Source: Pseudomonadota bacterium (GTDB lineage: Bacteria > Pseudomonadota > Gammaproteobacteria > Burkholderiales > Burkholderiaceae_C). Taken from it: a DNA stretch of 64,000 bases. Position 1 is the first letter of the stretch. Every line of letters starts with the position of its first letter. The position numbers and the translations under genes were made by a program. Where the stretch lies: positions 484,454 through 548,453 of the forward strand of contig JAFEEG010000001.1 of assembly GCA_018241225.1 (NCBI GenBank), in the 5' to 3' direction. This document shows positions 60,941 through 64,000 of this stretch, in pieces. Below the pieces are notes generated by a model, which did not search any database, was not told where the DNA came from, and was given only the letters and a program-made list of their open reading frames with translations.

Positions 60941-62254
60941 TCAGTGCGCCTGGGCAGGCACCGGATGGCTGGGCCGCGCCAGCACCCGGTCGATGCGGCG
61001 TCCGTCGAGCGCGAGCACCTCGAAGGTCCAGCCCGCGCAGTCGATCTGGTCGCCCACGCGCGGCAACTCGCCCGACACCAGCAGCAGCAGGCCCGCCAGC
61101 GTGTTGTAGCGGTCCTTGTCTTCGTCGGGCAGGCTGCGGATGGCCAGTCGCGCCCGCAGCTCCGACACCGGCATGAGCCCGTCAAGCTCCCAGGCGCCGT
61201 CGGCCCGCGGCTGGGCCCAGGCGTCGTCCTTCTGCCCTGGCTGAAGCTCGCCGGTGATGGCTTCGAGCAGGTCGCGCGGCGTCATCAGGCCCTGCACCAC
61301 GCCATATTCGTCCACCACGAACACCAGGCGGCCGGCGCGGGCGCGAAACTGCTCGAGCAGCTCCATGCCGGTCAGGGTCTCGGGCACGAAGGCGGCCGGC
61401 TGGGCGACGGATTCGATCCGTCCGGCGTGGTCGCGACCCAGCTGCAGCAGCCGGGCCACGCTCACCACGCCCACCACGTCATCGAGCGAGCCACGGCACA
61501 CCGGGTACCAGGAATGCACCAGGTTCAGCGCGGCGCCCGAGGCCACCTCGTCCAGGGCCTGCGCCACCGTGAGCGAGGCGTCCATCCACTCGATGTCGGC
61601 GCGAGGGATCATGAGCGAGCTCAGGCGCCGGTCGTCCAGGTGGAACACGTTGCGCACCATCTGGTGCTCGTGCTGCTCGATCACGCCGGCGTCCACGCCC
61701 TCTTCCAGGCTGGCGGAAATTTCCTCTTCCGTGACCGAGCGCGCCGCGTTGGCGTCGATGCGGATCAGCTTGAGCAGCGCCGTCGTTGCACTGGCCAGCA
61801 GCAGCACGAAGGGCCGCACCGCCTTGGCCAGCCAGCCCATGGGGCGGGCCACCCAGCGCGCCACCGGCTCGGGGTAGAGCTGCCCGATGCGCTTGGGCAC
61901 CAGTTCGCCCACCAGGATGGTGAAAAAGGTGATGCAGCCCACCACGATGCCGGTGGACACCACGCTGGCCGCGCCCGCCCCCATGCCGTGGCGCTCCAGC
62001 ACCTCGGCCAACGGGCCGGCAAAGGCGGCCTCGCCCACGATGCCGCTGAGCATGCCGATGGACGTGATGCCGATCTGCACCGTGGAAAGAAAGCGCGTGG
62101 GGTCTTCCATCAGCGCCAGCGCCGCCTTGGCGCCCGCATCCCCCGTCTCCGCCAAAGCGGCAAGCCGCGCGCGGCGGGCAGTCGAGAGGGCCATTTCGGA
62201 CATGGCAAACAACGCATTGCACGTTGTCAGCACGGCCAGTAAGAACACATCCAT
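60941..62254 (-). CDS. CorC/HlyC-type DUF21-CBS domain inner-membrane protein, 437 aa
   Basis: DUF21 membrane domain (MDVFLLAVLTTCNALFAMSE, with several helices to about 190), paired CBS domains (about 210-330, FHLDDRRLSSLMIPRADIEW, YGVVQGLMTPRDLLEAITGE) and a C-terminal CorC_HlyC domain (about 350-430). Such proteins are linked to magnesium or other ion export. ATG at 62254 is preferred over an upstream ATG at 62287. Divergent from apaH with a short spacer. Confidence 0.9.
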   Translation of the reverse strand: MDVFLLAVLTTCNALFAMSEMALSTARRARLAALAETGDAGAKAALALMEDPTRFLSTVQIGITSIGMLSGIVGEAAFAGPLAEVLERHGMGAGAASVVSTGIVVGCITFFTILVGELVPKRIGQLYPEPVARWVARPMGWLAKAVRPFVLLLASATTALLKLIRIDANAARSVTEEEISASLEEGVDAGVIEQHEHQMVRNVFHLDDRRLSSLMIPRADIEWMDASLTVAQALDEVASGAALNLVHSWYPVCRGSLDDVVGVVSVARLLQLGRDHAGRIESVAQPAAFVPETLTGMELLEQFRARAGRLVFVVDEYGVVQGLMTPRDLLEAITGELQPGQKDDAWAQPRADGAWELDGLMPVSELRARLAIRSLPDEDKDRYNTLAGLLLLVSGELPRVGDQIDCAGWTFEVLALDGRRIDRVLARPSHPVPAQAH

Positions 62255-62280
62255 GGATGAGGCAAGGGAGAATCGGGAAC

Positions 62281-63123
62281 ATGGCACTTTACTTGATGGG
62301 CGACATCCAGGGCTGCGCGGGCCCGCTCGAACACCTGCTGGACAAGATCGGCTTCTCCGCCAGCCGCGACCACATGGTGGTGCTGGGTGACATGGTCAAC
62401 CGTGGCCCCGGCTCGCTGGCAGTACTGCGGCTGCTGCGGTCGCTGGGCGCCTCCGCGCAGAGCCTGCTGGGCAATCACGACCTGCACCTGCTGGGCGTTG
62501 CCCACGGTGATCGCAAGGCCGGACGCAAGGACACGCTCTCTGCCGTCCTCGGTGCACCCGACCGCGCCGAGCTGCTCGAATGGCTGCGCCACCAGCACAT
62601 GGCCCTGCACCGCCGCGTGGGCGACGGCGACCTGCTGATGGTGCATGCCGGGGTGGTGCCCCAATGGAGCGTGGCCGACACCATTGCCCGCGCCGCCGAG
62701 CTGCAGGCGGTGCTGCGCGGCCCCGACTACGGCGACTTCCTGCGCGTCATGTACGGCAACGAACCCGCCCGCTGGGACGAACACCTGGGCGCAGAGGCGC
62801 GCCTGCGCGTCATCGTCAACGCCCTGACCCGCCTGCGCTTTTGCAGCGTCGACGGCAGCATGGAGTTCGAGACCAAGGACGGGACCGGCGAATCGCCGCC
62901 GGGCTACATGCCGTGGTTCGACGTGCCGGGGCGCAAGACGCGCGGCGCCACCGTGGCTTTCGGGCACTGGTCCACGCTGGGCTGGGTGTCCAGGCCCGAC
63001 CTGATCTCCACCGACACCGGCTGCGTGTGGGGCGGCAAGCTCACCGCGGTGCGCATCGGCGCCACGCTGGCCGAGCGCGAGCGGATCCAGGTGAAATGCC
63101 CGCAGGCGCAGAAGCCGGGGTGA
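62281..63123 (+). CDS. apaH: Symmetrical bis(5'-nucleosyl)-tetraphosphatase ApaH
   Basis: 280 aa. Phosphoesterase motifs MALYLMGDIQGCAGPLEHLL, VVLGDMVNRGPGSLAVLRLL, LLGNHDLHLLGV, LLMVHAGVVPQW and FGHWSTLG near the end, the full ApaH set. Hydrolyses Ap4A to two ADP. ATG at 62281. Complete and likely monocistronic. Confidence 0.95.
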   Translation: MALYLMGDIQGCAGPLEHLLDKIGFSASRDHMVVLGDMVNRGPGSLAVLRLLRSLGASAQSLLGNHDLHLLGVAHGDRKAGRKDTLSAVLGAPDRAELLEWLRHQHMALHRRVGDGDLLMVHAGVVPQWSVADTIARAAELQAVLRGPDYGDFLRVMYGNEPARWDEHLGAEARLRVIVNALTRLRFCSVDGSMEFETKDGTGESPPGYMPWFDVPGRKTRGATVAFGHWSTLGWVSRPDLISTDTGCVWGGKLTAVRIGATLAERERIQVKCPQAQKPG

Positions 63124-63152
63124 GGCCCGGACTTTCGACGCTCGGTAACATT

Positions 63153-63166
63153 CGATAACATTATCG
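63153..63166. promoter_or_regulatory. 14-bp palindrome upstream of the methyltransferase gene
   Basis: cgataa-ca-ttatcg is an inverted repeat in an AT-rich patch (ggtaacattcgataacattatcgg) 55 bp before the methyltransferase start, in otherwise GC-rich DNA. It may be a promoter with operator; only the repeat is directly seen. Confidence 0.35.
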
Positions 63167-63220
63167 GGTTGCGACCCGCCCCGGGAAGCTTTCTTCTGGG
63201 CGCCACGGGCGTCGCAAGGC

Positions 63221-63982
63221 ATGAGTCTCCCGAACGATCGAGGCTGGCGCGAAGTGCGCCAACCGGCACCCGCCTTCGAGCACTGCAATTTCTACCACTC
63301 CCTGGAGCTGCCCGTGCACGGCTTCGTGCACGGCCAGTGGGACTTGCGGGCCACGGCGGACGACTACCTCGGCAACGTCGATTTCGCCGGGCTGTCCGTG
63401 CTGGAGGTGGGCCCGGCCAGCGGATTTCTTTCCTTTCACATGGAACGGGCGGGTGCCCAGGTCACGACGCTGGAGCCACCCATGACGCGCCTGTGGGACA
63501 AGGTGCCCATGCCCGGCCTGGACACCCAGGCCTGGCGCCAGGACTTCAGCAACGCCATCGAAGGCGTTCGCAATTCCTTCTGGTATCTGCATCACCTGTA
63601 CCGCTCCGAGGTGCGCATGATCGAGGCCGACCCCGAGACGCTGCCGCCCGCCGTGGGCGAATTCGATGTCGGCATCTTCGCCTCGGTGCTGCTGCATTGC
63701 CGCTCGCCCATTTCCGTACTGGAGGGCTGCGCACGGCAGGTGCGCGACACCATCGTCGTCACCGACCTGCACGACGCCAACCTGGGTGAGCTGCCGGTGT
63801 GCCGACTGCTGCCTCGCATCGAAGTCGGGCAGGTCGACACCTGGTGGGCGCTGACGCCCGCCTTCGTCGTCAACGCGCTGGCACTGCTGGGCTTCGGGCG
63901 GCCCGAGGTGCGGCTGCACCACCACAAGCGCGGAGTCGAGGGCCGGATGGTGCCGATGTTCTCGGTGGTGGCAAGTCGCTAG
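63221..63982 (+). CDS. Class I SAM-dependent methyltransferase-like protein, 253 aa
   Basis: Motif I VLEVGPASGFLSFHMERAGA, motif II region EFDVGIFASVLLHCRSPISV and post-motif DTIVVTDLHDANLG place it in the class I SAM methyltransferases. N-terminal region (HCNFYHSLELPVHGFVHGQW) resembles those acting on small molecules or tRNA wobble (CmoB-like order), but no substrate can be assigned. ATG at 63221; ends 18 bases before the window edge. Confidence 0.78.
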   Translation: MSLPNDRGWREVRQPAPAFEHCNFYHSLELPVHGFVHGQWDLRATADDYLGNVDFAGLSVLEVGPASGFLSFHMERAGAQVTTLEPPMTRLWDKVPMPGLDTQAWRQDFSNAIEGVRNSFWYLHHLYRSEVRMIEADPETLPPAVGEFDVGIFASVLLHCRSPISVLEGCARQVRDTIVVTDLHDANLGELPVCRLLPRIEVGQVDTWWALTPAFVVNALALLGFGRPEVRLHHHKRGVEGRMVPMFSVVASR

Positions 63983-64000
63983 TGTCCTGTCCCAGTAATT

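Noticed and set aside
63983-64000. Window end tgtcctgtcccagtaatt as the end of an insertion sequence
   Set aside because: It resembles some terminal repeats, but too little sequence is visible to judge.

Overview
The window is high-GC chromosome from a betaproteobacterium, most likely Comamonadaceae (Variovorax/Acidovorax-like). This rests on gene content and style (folC, murB, yajQ, plsY, prfB with its programmed frameshift, apaH, Lrp- and AraC-linked catabolic genes, Burkholderiales-type operons), not on a database search. There is no CRISPR array and no rRNA; one tRNA gene (Thr, CGU) is present.

Region 1 (1-1102) is the 5' part of folC, cut by the window edge. Region 2 (about 1166-15517) is an integrated phage-satellite-like element of about 14.3 kb. 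It sits in the first codons of an ArsC/Spx-family reductase gene, just before its catalytic Cys codon. Near-identical 20-bp cores (attL 1166-1185, attR 15498-15517) flank it, and the element supplies a new promoter, start and N-terminus to the gene at attR. Its parts are a P4-type tyrosine integrase; a tightly coupled minus-strand operon of seven genes, at least one of which looks like a phage virion or ejection protein; a rightward SIR2-domain gene with two small partners (a candidate anti-phage module); a 406-bp gene-free stretch with hairpins; a polypurine inverted repeat; and a leftward replication/regulation operon (P4-type primase-helicase, AlpA-like regulator, small proteins). No capsid, portal, large terminase or tail genes are recognised, so it is more likely a satellite or a degenerate prophage than a complete phage.

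Region 3 (15.5-29.2 kb) is core genome: the reductase, ppnP, murB, yajQ, an aspartic protease, ridA, plsY, a YbaK-type deacylase, an aldo-keto reductase, an alpha/beta hydrolase, a small outer-membrane protein, prfB, a HAD phosphatase, pepN, fbp and tRNA-Thr. Region 4 (29.4-35.8 kb) holds an exported isochorismatase-like hydrolase, a LysR gene split by a complete IS30-family element (1229 bp, 3-bp CAG duplication), an SdsA-type alkylsulfatase, a mini H-NS protein and an AraC regulator with a possible 5' frameshift. Region 5 (35.8-40.6 kb) looks like lysine catabolism: an Lrp regulator and an aldehyde dehydrogenase lie divergent to a saccharopine-dehydrogenase-like gene and amaB.

Region 6 (40.6-44.7 kb) has an HtrA-like protease and a leftward chain of Tat metallophosphoesterase, CuA cupredoxin, ECF sigma and anti-sigma genes, plus an EVE-domain protein. 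Region 7 (44.8-48.5 kb) is a probable zinc locus (DUF2946-like protein, outer-membrane protein, ZnuA, ZnuB) with no ATPase gene. Region 8 (48.5-51.3 kb) has an exported M20 amidohydrolase and a lipoprotein lytic transglycosylase. Region 9 (51.3-59.4 kb) is a sugar/sugar-acid catabolic locus: ABC transporter, GntR/FadR regulator, DenD-like dehydrogenase and IlvD/Edd dehydratase. Region 10 (59.4-64 kb) has a DUF1801 protein, an SNase-like nuclease, a CorC-type CBS protein, apaH and a SAM methyltransferase.
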